This document shows positions 9,575 through 18,169 of a DNA stretch of 64,000 nucleotides, one piece after another. Under the pieces are notes generated by a model. It ran no database searches. It was not told the origin of the DNA and saw only the letters and a program-made list of their open reading frames with translations. Source of the DNA: Pinibacter sp031553495. Its GTDB lineage: Bacteria; Bacteroidota; Bacteroidia; Chitinophagales; Chitinophagaceae. How positions within the stretch are numbered: position 1 is the stretch's first letter; each line of letters opens with the position of its first letter. The position numbers were made by a program, and so were the translations under genes. Location of the stretch: contig JAVBLN010000057.1 of the NCBI GenBank assembly GCA_031553495.1, forward strand, positions 1 through 64,000, in the 5' to 3' direction.

Positions 9575-9678
9575 AAATTCTTAAACTTAGTTACGTTACT
9601 TTACAGCAAGAGGCTTGACTAAGCATCATGACACAAAAGTAAGGTTTATTACCGATATTTACAAAAACAATTGGGTTA

Positions 9679-10386
9679 ATGAAGTTTCAAAAAGTAAGAC
9701 TATATCTATCATCACAACGTATTGACAGATACTTAATTGCAACAGGAAATCGAAAAACGAGGGCAGTCAGACTTTACAAAGCGAACTTGAAAATAGCCCA
9801 ATCTTTTCACCCATTATTAGGTGCTTTAGAAGTAACACTAAGAAATCGCATAAATACAATCCTGGCAGCACATTTCTCAGACCCAGATTGGATAGTAAAT
9901 CAAAAGACAGGCTTTATGGCTGACCCTTCTCTTACACATATTGACAGAAGGACAGGAAGAAGGGTTACAAATTATTTCCTTAAGTCGTCTGTGGAGAAAT
10001 CGGAAAGAAGATTTAGGCATTTACGGGTTCCTATCACAAGTGGTAAAATTATTGCAGACCAATCATTAGCATTTTGGACTGATTTATTCGAAGTGCATCA
10101 CTATCGACTATTATTAGGTAGGCCCATTCAAGTTTTCAACAACCTTCCTTCCGGGCATGGACGAAGTGATTCTTGTGACAGGCTTAACAAAATACGGCAG
10201 TTCAGAAACAGAATAAATCATAACGAACCGATATGCTTTAACGGGGCTGCAATAGACTTTACATATGTTGAGGAAGTTTATGACGCTATAATAGAAATAT
10301 TGACATGGATAGACCCTGAACTAATAAAATGGATAAAAGACATTGACACAGTAAGAACAAAAATTGCCAATGCTAAAACCATATAA
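9679..10386 (+). CDS. Abi-like HEPN-domain protein (putative abortive-infection RNase)
   Basis: The 235-residue protein has features of the Abi_2/Abi-like family: an N-terminal helix block HPLLGALEVTLRNRIN (44-59) and the HEPN-type motif R-N-x-x-x-H within IRQFRNRINHNEPI (R176, N177, H181). In HEPN proteins these residues form an RNase active site. Family members include phage abortive-infection and toxin-antitoxin toxins; the actual role here is inferred. No antitoxin gene is adjacent. It sits alone in a palindrome-rich patch between the hexuronate transporter and the pectin PUL, which suggests an acquired accessory gene. The start ATG is preceded by an AT-rich leader without an obvious ribosome site, as usual in this phylum. 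Confidence 0.75.
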   Translation: MKFQKVRLYLSSQRIDRYLIATGNRKTRAVRLYKANLKIAQSFHPLLGALEVTLRNRINTILAAHFSDPDWIVNQKTGFMADPSLTHIDRRTGRRVTNYFLKSSVEKSERRFRHLRVPITSGKIIADQSLAFWTDLFEVHHYRLLLGRPIQVFNNLPSGHGRSDSCDRLNKIRQFRNRINHNEPICFNGAAIDFTYVEEVYDAIIEILTWIDPELIKWIKDIDTVRTKIANAKTI

Positions 10387-10418
10387 AAGCTGCTCACAAT
10401 AAAAGTATTTGCAGAAGC

Positions 10419-10514
10419 ATGGCCGGACTATATAACATCAGCAGTGCAAGCTTCAGCAGCGATTCGGACTCGATGTTCAATGAATTCCCAGCCTTCGAAA
10501 TACTCGGTCGCTAA
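10419..10514 (+). CDS. Possible 31-residue small ORF or gene remnant
   Basis: ATG at 10419 opens a 31-codon frame rich in Ser, Asp and Phe (starts MAGLYNISSASF, ends FEILGR). Its base composition is more GC-rich than the flanks, which gives a coding look. There is no recognised family and no clear upstream signal. It could be a short peptide gene or the residue of a decayed gene. Confidence 0.25.
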   Translation: MAGLYNISSASFSSDSDSMFNEFPAFEILGR

Positions 10515-10579
10515 TAACAATTGCATACTCATTTTTTCACAAACCTTCCTTCATACAACCATCAACTTTCAATTTTCAA

Positions 10580-11326
10580 CTACTTCCTCGTTCCTTTCAC
10601 AATTCTTTCAGCAAGCCCGAATTGCTGAGTTTTTATGTCTTCCAATACCAGCTCAGCCACTTTTCTTGCTCCCAATTCATTAAAGTGCGTATTATCTTCC
10701 TTACCATCCGGATAATTCGGATGTTCGCCGGGCTGTAATTGATTAAACAACAGTTTTGAGTTTTCCACTCCAAACTCCTGCAAAAGTTTACGGCTTTTTT
10801 CATCAAGATCAATGAAGAGTACTTTTTGCGTTTTTGCCACTTCCCTCACAAGAGGAGAATACTCTTCATGCGTTTGCAGGATATTTCCATCCTTGTCAAA
10901 GCGCCTTCTGGAAACGGGTGTCAACAAAACCGGAATAGCTTTTTTACTTCTCGCTTCCGATATAAACTTCAACAGGTTTTTCTTATAATCTTCCGGAGAT
11001 GTATACCGGTCCGTTTTTTCCTTCGATTCATCATTATGGCCAAACTGTATAAACACATAATCACCCTCGCTTAAATCATCTACAACAGCCTGCCATCTTT
11101 TTTCTTCAATAAACGTACGTGTGCTTCTTCCATTCATCGCCCTGTTATCCACCACCACAGTAGAATCGAAAAAGTATTTGAACGGCATGCCCCACCCTGT
11201 TTCCGGATAAGCTTTTACTTCCTTATGCGACATGGTAGAATCACCCACCAGCCATACTTTTATTTTTTTCTGTGTCGGCGCGAATGCCATAAATGCGATC
11301 GTTGTAATTATTATAAGATTTTTCAT
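10580..11326 (-). CDS. Rhamnogalacturonan acetylesterase (SGNH/GDSL, CE12-type)
   Basis: This secreted or periplasmic esterase removes acetyl groups from rhamnogalacturonan so that lyases can reach the backbone. From the ATG at 11326 the protein has 248 residues with a signal peptide (MKNLIIITTIAFMAFAPTQ). SGNH blocks are visible: GDST with the nucleophile Ser, NRAMNGRSTRTF, FGHND with the oxyanion Asn, and DNTHFNELGA with the catalytic Asp-His pair. A longer frame to 11377 exists, but those extra codons come from intergenic heptad repeats (GTTGGCAGT words), so the internal start is preferred. It is the last gene of the pectin PUL, 87 bp after a PL1 lyase. Confidence 0.92.
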   Translation of the reverse strand: MKNLIIITTIAFMAFAPTQKKIKVWLVGDSTMSHKEVKAYPETGWGMPFKYFFDSTVVVDNRAMNGRSTRTFIEEKRWQAVVDDLSEGDYVFIQFGHNDESKEKTDRYTSPEDYKKNLLKFISEARSKKAIPVLLTPVSRRRFDKDGNILQTHEEYSPLVREVAKTQKVLFIDLDEKSRKLLQEFGVENSKLLFNQLQPGEHPNYPDGKEDNTHFNELGARKVAELVLEDIKTQQFGLAERIVKGTRK

Positions 11327-11413
11327 GTATATATTTTTTAGTTGGCAGTGGGCAGTAGGAAAGTTAGATATCAGCATGGAGCTAAGATTTATGATTTCTC
11401 TCCTGCCTCCTGT

Positions 11414-12745
11414 TTACTGCCTACTGTCCCCCGCCAATTCATTCAAATACACTTCGATATTCGTATATTCTTTACCGATAGTATAAGCGGAAGCGTCATT
11501 CGCGTTATTAGGATCCAGGCCATTTTTGATTTCCCATTCGTCCGGCATACCATCATTATCGGAATCCTTTGGCGTGGGCAACGATTTCAATAAAGGCCAG
11601 CCGCCAACTTCATCGGGAGAATCAATGATTCCATTCATATTCTTTCCTGTAGCTGCTTTGCCGGTTTTCACCTGCTCGATAATTCTTACATCAACAGCAT
11701 CGCGAACTTTACTGGCACCTGCAAATTTCAGCACACGGTTATATGCGCTTTTTGCGGTTTCCTTAGTTATATCCACCACTTTAAATGGTTCCGTAGTTTT
11801 AACCGAATCAACATTATCACACTGTACGCCGTTGTTCCAGTTGTTTTTCGTCACTGTTCTACTTCCCTCCATTACGTTGCCGGAAACGTAAAACTTTCCA
11901 TAAGGACTGGAAGGATTCACAATCCTTTCTTTCACTCTTTTGCCGGTGGCGGGGCCTGGTTTATAATAATTGTTCACCATGTTGTATGAACCTTTTTCAC
12001 CGCCATACGCGCTGTTGGCACCCCAGTTAAATATTACGTTATTCCTGAAATCAACCAGTTCATCCACTTCATTCAGCGTAGTGGAAGAACCGCTAAAACG
12101 CGGATTGCGGCTTTTGTGATTCGCAATTAAATTATGGTGAAACGAAGCGCCTTCTCCACCCCAGATGCCGCCATAACCGTGTTCACCTTTACTATGAACG
12201 GAATTGTTTAAACTTTCAGCCACTATGCACCATTGCATGGTAAAATTTCTGTTGTGGTAAAAAGAAGCCGTTTCATCAACCGACCAGCTTGCCGAACAAT
12301 GATCAATAATAATATTGCTATGCTGCCTTGTACCGCCCATCGCATCATCTTCCTGCATTTTTTCCGCGCCCATTCTGCAACGTATATAGCGTACTATCAC
12401 ATTATCGGCATCAATTGAAAAAGTATAATTTTTCAAACAAATTCCATCACCGGGTGCCGACTGCCCCGCTATAGTAATATCATTGTTCTTAATAGTAAGT
12501 CTTGATTGAAGTTCGATAGTACCTGAAACGGCGAACACTACAATCCTCGGCCCTTTCGCATTGATTGCAGCCCGCAGGCTTCCGGGCCCGGCGTCATTAA
12601 GATTAGTTACAATAATCACTTTTCCGCCACGGCCGCCAGACGTAAATTTTCCGAACCCTTCCGCGCCTGGAAAAGCCAATTGTTGCGCATGCAAAGCCTC
12701 TAGCGCTATAGAGATAAAGAACAGTAAACAAAACGTTTTTTTCAT
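11414..12745 (-). CDS. Pectate lyase, polysaccharide lyase family 1 (first copy)
   Basis: The 443-residue secreted enzyme has a signal peptide ending in LHAQ. It begins with AFPGAEGFGKFTSGGRGG followed by VIIVTNLNDAGPGSLRAAI, the N-terminal block of Bacteroidota PL1 pectate lyases. The parallel beta-helix follows, with ITIAGQSAPGDGI and the central DHCSASWSVDE segment. The C-terminal DSDNDGMPDEWE is a calcium-binding type-3-like loop, often the end of these enzymes. It cleaves homogalacturonan by beta-elimination, presumably with calcium. It is a tandem paralogue of the next lyase but lacks its lipoprotein N terminus, and is separated from it by a pair of R elements. Confidence 0.94.
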   Translation of the reverse strand: MKKTFCLLFFISIALEALHAQQLAFPGAEGFGKFTSGGRGGKVIIVTNLNDAGPGSLRAAINAKGPRIVVFAVSGTIELQSRLTIKNNDITIAGQSAPGDGICLKNYTFSIDADNVIVRYIRCRMGAEKMQEDDAMGGTRQHSNIIIDHCSASWSVDETASFYHNRNFTMQWCIVAESLNNSVHSKGEHGYGGIWGGEGASFHHNLIANHKSRNPRFSGSSTTLNEVDELVDFRNNVIFNWGANSAYGGEKGSYNMVNNYYKPGPATGKRVKERIVNPSSPYGKFYVSGNVMEGSRTVTKNNWNNGVQCDNVDSVKTTEPFKVVDITKETAKSAYNRVLKFAGASKVRDAVDVRIIEQVKTGKAATGKNMNGIIDSPDEVGGWPLLKSLPTPKDSDNDGMPDEWEIKNGLDPNNANDASAYTIGKEYTNIEVYLNELAGDSRQ

Positions 12746-12873
12746 ATTACCAGAATTTGGATTTGTCGTTTTTTTTGATCTTACAGAATAATATTGATGT
12801 TTCCATTTTTCACAACCGCTCTATACTACATGCCTGCATAATTATTTTGCAGTATGTATTTTATTGCCCAATA

Positions 12874-12948
12874 TTTATTCTACTGCTGAACGGAGCGTCG
12901 CAACCAAAGTCAAATCAGGGCTTTACCGCCGGTCTCACAAAAAAAATT
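12874..12948 (+). repeat. R element copy 5 (type D core)
   Basis: Core GAACGGAGCGTCGCAAC, right half TCAGGGCTTTACCGCCGGT then an A-run. Forms an inverted pair with copy 6. Confidence 0.8.
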
Positions 12949-12970
12949 CACATTACAGCCGGTCAAAGTT

Positions 12971-13048
12971 ATTTTTTGGGAATCGTCATTTGAGCCCTGA
13001 TTAAACATCCGTTGCGACGCTCCGTTCAGCGGTTGTAATTCTTATCAT
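12971..13048 (-). repeat. R element copy 6 (type D core)
   Basis: Minus-strand copy of the same D variant (GAACGGAGCGTCGCAACGG, AATCAGGGCT). Right ends of copies 5 and 6 point at each other, 22 bp apart. Confidence 0.8.
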
Positions 13049-13083
13049 CAATTCAACATCATGCTGCAAAACTTATTCAGCAT

Positions 13084-14595
13084 CTACTTCTGTGCATCAG
13101 TAATATCTTTTACAAGACTGTTTATATACACTTCAATATTATCATATCCGGTGCTAAGGTTGCGGCCATTCGCCACATTTTTCGATACATCCAGTTTATG
13201 CGCTTTTTTCCAATCGTCAGGAATACCATCACCGGCAGTACAAACAGGGGTTGCCGTACTATTATATGCAGGCCAGCCACCCACGGAAGCCTGGTTATCT
13301 ATAATTCCCAGTCTATATGGTGTTAAATCAGTAAGGCTAACGGTACCCGTTACTTGTGGTGTACCGCTTCTCACATTGCCTATAATACGTGTGTCAACAG
13401 CATCTCTCACATAACTTGCCCCAGCATAAGTTAAAACTTTTTCATAAGCATCAGCCGCGGTGTGTGTATATACGCCTCCTCCGGTGGTATCCCAGGGAGT
13501 GGTTAATTTTATCATAGCCTGTGTTAAGGTTATTCCCGATACGTTATTATTGATATTAATACCTAACCAGTTGTCATTTGTTACATCAGAAGCATTGTTC
13601 ATATAATTACCAACAACGTAAAATTGTCCGTAAGCGCCTTTAGGCTGGCTGTTGGTACCATCATCAGGATTGGGTTGAAAAATGCGTTTAGGATTACTTG
13701 AATTTGGTCCGGGTTTGTAGTAGTTGTTCACCATATTATATTGACCGCCTTCACCTGCATAACCACTATTTGCACCCCAGTTGAAGATTACATTGTTTCT
13801 AAAATCCACTCTTTCCAAATCGGGCTGACTAGAATAACGGCTTCCGCAAAAACGCGGATTACGGCTATCGTTATCGGCAATTAAATTATGATGGAATGTT
13901 ACTTTTTGTCCGCCCCAAATTCCGCCATAACCATGAGAACCTTTAGAATGGCCCGCGTTGCGCAAACTTTCCGCAATGGTACACCATTGCATGGTAAAAT
14001 TTTTGTTGCCATAGAAAGAAGCCACTTCATCAATACTCCAACTCATAGAGCAGTGGTCGATAATAATGTTTTGATGATCGCGTCCCCAGAAAGTATCATA
14101 ACCATCAGCATTGGCATCTGAAACATTTCCATTTCCCAAACGGAAACGCATAAAGCGAATGATTACATTATCAGCTTTTAGCTCAATCGGGTATCCTGAA
14201 ATGCAGATACCGTCGCCCGGCGCTGTTTGTCCTGCTACGGTTAAATTGCCATTAGTTATAGCTAGTGCAGACTTCAGGTCAATTCGGCCTGAAACTTTGA
14301 AAATTACGATACGAGCCCCGGAAGCTGTTATTGCAGCACGGAAGCTTCCGGTACCGGCATCATTCAAATTAGTAACCTCAATAATTTTTCCGCCACGACC
14401 ACCGGTTGCATTTCTTCCAAAGCCTTCCGCTCCGGGAAATGCGAGAGCTGTTTCCTGAACGGGTGTGGGGGTGTCGGGGCCGCCGGTATTATTGCCGCCT
14501 GTAGAAGAATAGCCGGTATTAACGCTTTTACCACATGCAGAAAAGCCTATTAATATGGCAACTATGGTTAGGATACGGTTCAACGAATTATTCAT
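13084..14595 (-). CDS. Pectate lyase, PL1, surface lipoprotein (second copy)
   Basis: The 503-residue protein starts with a lipoprotein signal (LIGFSACGKS) and a Gly/Thr/Pro linker, then the PL1 block AFPGAEGFGRNATGGRGG and VTNLNDAGTGSFRAAI. The beta-helix contains VAGQTAPGDGICISG and DHCSMSWSIDE. A C-terminal segment AGDGIPDDWKKAHKLD matches the calcium-loop region of the neighbouring lyase. As a lipid-anchored lyase it probably makes the first cuts in homogalacturonan at the cell surface, while the paralogue works in the periplasm or outside (inference). It follows the beta-helix lipoprotein gene across a hairpin. Confidence 0.94.
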   Translation of the reverse strand: MNNSLNRILTIVAILIGFSACGKSVNTGYSSTGGNNTGGPDTPTPVQETALAFPGAEGFGRNATGGRGGKIIEVTNLNDAGTGSFRAAITASGARIVIFKVSGRIDLKSALAITNGNLTVAGQTAPGDGICISGYPIELKADNVIIRFMRFRLGNGNVSDANADGYDTFWGRDHQNIIIDHCSMSWSIDEVASFYGNKNFTMQWCTIAESLRNAGHSKGSHGYGGIWGGQKVTFHHNLIADNDSRNPRFCGSRYSSQPDLERVDFRNNVIFNWGANSGYAGEGGQYNMVNNYYKPGPNSSNPKRIFQPNPDDGTNSQPKGAYGQFYVVGNYMNNASDVTNDNWLGININNNVSGITLTQAMIKLTTPWDTTGGGVYTHTAADAYEKVLTYAGASYVRDAVDTRIIGNVRSGTPQVTGTVSLTDLTPYRLGIIDNQASVGGWPAYNSTATPVCTAGDGIPDDWKKAHKLDVSKNVANGRNLSTGYDNIEVYINSLVKDITDAQK

Positions 14596-14611
14596 AAATT
14601 ATTTCATTATT

Positions 14612-14642
14612 AAAAAAGGTGTGGCGTAGGGGCCACACCTTT
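14612..14642 (-). terminator. Intrinsic terminator/attenuator inside the pectin PUL
   Basis: On the minus strand an 11-bp perfect stem (AAAGGTGTGGC/GCCACACCTTT, 6-nt loop) is followed by six U. It lies between the stop of the DUF4957-type gene and the start of the PL1 gene, so it can lower or stop read-through from susC/susD into the lyases. Confidence 0.8.
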
Positions 14643-14664
14643 GGAAATTAGTTAAAAGTTGATT

Positions 14665-16296
14665 TTAATCTTTAGGCCTTTGTCTTTGTAAATCACCAGC
14701 AGAACCAAAATCACCACCATGACCGGCTTTAAAAGTAAAATCACCCGCATCCGGATTATTAAACAAAGCGGCAGATGTTTCTGAAGAAACACTTCCAATT
14801 GGGTTGGATGTAAATGTAACGTCACTCAGCATATAGGTGCCGTTTTTATTCATACCCGTTATACTTGCGCTTTTGGCCAGGAAGCCATTAGCAGCAGCAG
14901 CATTAGCAATTATACAGTTTGTAATTGTAAATGAAGACTCAAAACTACCGGAAAACGATATGAAATGATTAGATGCACCACTTTGATAATCATAAAAAGT
15001 GCAGTGATCAATTACGGTGGACGTATTTCCGGACTTATCATGCAGAATTAAGCCTTTACCCGCTGTAGCAAGTGATCCGTGCTTATAAAAAGTACTATTT
15101 GTGATCTTAATATTATTAACCTTACTTCCACTTGCCCCGCTGGCATGTATTAAGGCGTAATTTGTTGTCGTGGTATTATAAGCAAGGCAATTATTTATTA
15201 TAAGGCTATCTACTACTATTGTATTAGAACCCTGAATACGAAATATTGTTGTGCCAAAATTGCGTATAACCGAGTTTTCAAAAACTATTTTAGAAGTAGA
15301 ACTAGCCGGAGTTTGATTAAAAAGATATGTTGCTTTTGTACCACCAGAATTAGCTCCGTCTAATACAACATTTTCAAATTTTATAATTCCGTTTGTTGTA
15401 TTTAAATTAAACCATTGGCTTGTTAAACCTGTTCCTCCTGTAATAACAGGTCTATTAGGCCCTTCCTCTCCCCAAATAGTAAATGAAGCACCATTTGGTA
15501 TAGTCACTGTAGCTCCACCTAAATCATACTGAGAACCCTGCATTGCAACAAATAATATATTTTCTCCAGCCTGTAATGCAAGTATTGAATCTTTTAAACA
15601 GGAAGGATTGGTTGGATCCAGCCGTCTAACATTAGGCCCTGTAGGGATTAATGCGGTTGTTGTGAAAGATTGAGTGCCGCGAATATTTGTTCCATTATAA
15701 AGTGTTACGCTATAAGCTGTTTTAGGAAGCAGACCAGTAATAGTTTTTGAACCGGCGGCGCTTTCAGCGGGAGTTATATCAAATCTTGCATTACCAATCA
15801 TAAAATGAGTTACCTGATTAGGAGCTGTCCAATTTAGTGTAACACCAGTAGCTTCCAGATTTGTACTGGGCAACATTAGCTGTTCAGTTTGGGTTTTAAA
15901 CGCAACAGTAGTCCATTTAGAAGAATCAACAGAACCGGTTGTATCAATACTTTTTATCCTCGCAGAATATTGCGTCAACTGGCTTAAAGCGATAGGAAGA
16001 ACAAATGAATATCCATCAGTTTCTTTTGTAGCACTGCCTTCATATCGTGCAACCATATTTGTAAACAGCAAACTATCTTGGCTAAGCTCAACAATATACT
16101 TGTTTGTTGCAGGCATATTATTCCATTTTAAAGTAACTGTAACACCGCTGACTGAGGCTGTTAGGTTAACAGGAGAAAATAAACGATTGTGGCTATTATC
16201 AATATCCCATTGATTAACTTTATTACAAGACAGAATACTAAATAATATTACTCCTCCAATAAAAAATAATCTTGAAAACTTATATAATAATTTCAT
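14665..16296 (-). CDS. DUF4957/DUF5123-type lipoprotein: fibronectin-like plus right-handed beta-helix
   Basis: From the ATG at 16296 the protein has 543 residues with a lipobox (FSILSCNK). An N-terminal fibronectin-III-like region (LTASVSGVTVTLKWNNMPATNKYIVEL...) and a second one (EATGVTLNWTAPNQVTHF) precede a right-handed parallel beta-helix with repeated Asn/Thr-rich rungs (FENVVLDGAN, KIVFENSVIRNFG, KITNSTFYKHG, IDHCTFYD). This architecture is known from proteins encoded next to SusC/SusD in pectin PULs; it is probably a surface pectin-binding protein or a lyase/hydrolase-like helix, but I see no catalytic signature. A longer frame to 16326 would overlap the susD stop codon, so the internal ATG is chosen, leaving a 19-bp gap. 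Confidence 0.82.
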   Translation of the reverse strand: MKLLYKFSRLFFIGGVILFSILSCNKVNQWDIDNSHNRLFSPVNLTASVSGVTVTLKWNNMPATNKYIVELSQDSLLFTNMVARYEGSATKETDGYSFVLPIALSQLTQYSARIKSIDTTGSVDSSKWTTVAFKTQTEQLMLPSTNLEATGVTLNWTAPNQVTHFMIGNARFDITPAESAAGSKTITGLLPKTAYSVTLYNGTNIRGTQSFTTTALIPTGPNVRRLDPTNPSCLKDSILALQAGENILFVAMQGSQYDLGGATVTIPNGASFTIWGEEGPNRPVITGGTGLTSQWFNLNTTNGIIKFENVVLDGANSGGTKATYLFNQTPASSTSKIVFENSVIRNFGTTIFRIQGSNTIVVDSLIINNCLAYNTTTTNYALIHASGASGSKVNNIKITNSTFYKHGSLATAGKGLILHDKSGNTSTVIDHCTFYDYQSGASNHFISFSGSFESSFTITNCIIANAAAANGFLAKSASITGMNKNGTYMLSDVTFTSNPIGSVSSETSAALFNNPDAGDFTFKAGHGGDFGSAGDLQRQRPKD

Positions 16297-16315
16297 GATG
16301 AATTTATTTAGGTGT

Positions 16316-18157
16316 TTAGAAACCATAAGAATTACTCAGTTTTCCCTGAGATGAACTTATAACTGATGATGGAATTGGAAATAAATAACGATTCGGTTTT
16401 ACCTTATTAAGTCCTGTACTAAAACTTTCTATTTGCGGCAGGAATGTTTTTTTATTATCATCACTTAGGCCAAACAGCCAGCCGGTCTTAGTATAAGAGA
16501 CATCTGGAGCAGCAGATAATCTTTTGTACAAATTCCATGTTGTCTTATCTATTTCATTATTACCATTCAACTTCCAATATAAACTATTGGGTAATGTATC
16601 ATAGGGAGCTGTTCCATTTATCATTTTGGTCAACACTTCTCTTTGCAATGTTATTTTCGTGTCAAGTAAATTCCATCTGATCAAATCAAATTTACGCACG
16701 GCTTCTCCTCCAAACTCCCATGCACGTTCATCCACTATAGCATTAAAAAATGCGTCTTTGCTACCTAAGTCATCTACATATGTGTTAACTTTCTTAGCCT
16801 GATCCGCAGAATTAAATGCTCTGGATCTCACCTGTTTTAATGCAGCTTTAGCTGCCGCAGTTGGGCCACCATTCAACTCATTTTCAGTTTCAGCATACAT
16901 TAACAAAACATCAGCATAACGCATAGCAATCCAATTGATGCCAGACATCAATTTTGTAGTGGCATTTTTATTTGTAGAACGCCAAGTCTCATTCATCCAT
17001 CGCATATCCCATTTACCAAAACAAAACCTCAATGGGTTGGTTTGTATTTTTTCCTGGTCAGATGCTGTATAAGTATAAGGAGCAACAGTTACGTCTCGAC
17101 GCAAATCTGATGAATCAAATGAATACAGATAATAAGCCGTAGTGCTAAGCAAGTTTGAATTATTAGCTTTTCCTAAAGCATATTTACAACCGATTTCATA
17201 ACGTATTCCAACTGAATAACCTAACTCACTGCTGGAAGATATTCCAAATGGCATCTCCCACAAATTTTCATTGTACGAATCAAACTTCCAGGCACAAACA
17301 TTTTTCCATATTGAAACATACGAGGGGTTTAATTTATGTGTTCCATTATCAATAATATTTTTACAGGCAGCATTAGCGATTCTGTAATATTTTTCCCAAT
17401 CACTACCTCTTTCAGTTGGAAAGCCAGGTTTATTTCTAATCGAAAAACCTCCTCTTGCCAGAGCAACACGAGCTAACAAGCCCTCAGCAAATCCCCTTGT
17501 TATTCTTTCAGGGGTAGAATAACCACTTGAACCTAACCATGGTAAATAAGAAGCGGCGGTTTGAAGATCTGCAATGATAAACTCATAAATGCTGTCTCTG
17601 TCAGTTGCGGGTAAATATACATTTGATGCATCTGGTAATGTTGGCTCAGCTTTGAAAGGAACGTCTCCCCAATATTTTACTAAATCTGCATATGCAAAAG
17701 CTCTCAACACCATAGATTCGCCTAAAAGAGCTTTCATTTTTGAAGAATCAGAACCCTTAAATGCAGGGCTTTCTTTAATTCCATTAATGCAAATATTTGC
17801 ACGCTCAACCATTTTGTACAACGCATTCCACTCTGCAGTAATTTTGGTATTATTTGGTGTTCCATTATAATTTGGCAAACCATATTCAGCATCATTCAAA
17901 TAATTCGACATATCTGCTCCTGCAACCTCTATATCCGTATTTGCACCATAGGTTAGTGACAGTCTGGATGAATAAGATTCATCACGTCCCAATATTGCAT
18001 ATATACCATTCACAGCAAACTCAGAGAATAGTGCATTTGAAAATGATACATCATCTGTAAAAACTGAAGGAGAAGTTGTATTTAGAAAGTCCTTTTTACA
18101 AGAACTGATATTGAACATGCATAAAGCTATTGCGAGAATATATATTGTTTTTTTCAT
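16316..18157 (-). CDS. susD: RagB/SusD-family surface glycan-binding lipoprotein (pectin PUL)
   Basis: From M5 of the open frame the protein starts MKKTIYILAIALCMF and has the lipobox ISSCKKDFLN; total 613 residues. SusD landmarks include an N-terminal FTDDVSF segment, helical TPR-like repeats (ALLGESMVLRAFAYADLVKYWGDVPF), YADVLLMYAETENELNG, and a C-terminal VDERAWEFGGEAVRKFDLIRWN followed by the RYLFPIPSSVI motif before the end. It caps the SusC channel on the outer face and binds pectic oligosaccharides (substrate inferred from neighbours). It starts 12 bp after the susC stop. Confidence 0.95.
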   Translation of the reverse strand: MKKTIYILAIALCMFNISSCKKDFLNTTSPSVFTDDVSFSNALFSEFAVNGIYAILGRDESYSSRLSLTYGANTDIEVAGADMSNYLNDAEYGLPNYNGTPNNTKITAEWNALYKMVERANICINGIKESPAFKGSDSSKMKALLGESMVLRAFAYADLVKYWGDVPFKAEPTLPDASNVYLPATDRDSIYEFIIADLQTAASYLPWLGSSGYSTPERITRGFAEGLLARVALARGGFSIRNKPGFPTERGSDWEKYYRIANAACKNIIDNGTHKLNPSYVSIWKNVCAWKFDSYNENLWEMPFGISSSSELGYSVGIRYEIGCKYALGKANNSNLLSTTAYYLYSFDSSDLRRDVTVAPYTYTASDQEKIQTNPLRFCFGKWDMRWMNETWRSTNKNATTKLMSGINWIAMRYADVLLMYAETENELNGGPTAAAKAALKQVRSRAFNSADQAKKVNTYVDDLGSKDAFFNAIVDERAWEFGGEAVRKFDLIRWNLLDTKITLQREVLTKMINGTAPYDTLPNSLYWKLNGNNEIDKTTWNLYKRLSAAPDVSYTKTGWLFGLSDDNKKTFLPQIESFSTGLNKVKPNRYLFPIPSSVISSSQGKLSNSYGF

Positions 18158-18169
18158 AAAATACATCAA

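Larger units (their letters stand above)
8929..9678. other. Intergenic accessory patch before the HEPN gene
   Basis: About 750 bp without a supported gene. It contains an R element (9103-9181), a perfect 18-bp inverted repeat (9446-9494) and a perfect 24-bp palindrome (9551-9574). The remainder is AT-rich and unremarkable; short ORFs here have no family resemblance. Confidence 0.6.
12746..13083. repeat. Intergenic spacer between the two PL1 genes, with tail-to-tail R pair
   Basis: 338 bp inside the pectin PUL. Two R elements face each other (12874-12948 plus, 12971-13048 minus) and share TCAGGGCT and the GGAGCGTCGCAAC core, so this stretch forms an inverted repeat. There is no heptad array and no gene. 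Confidence 0.7.
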
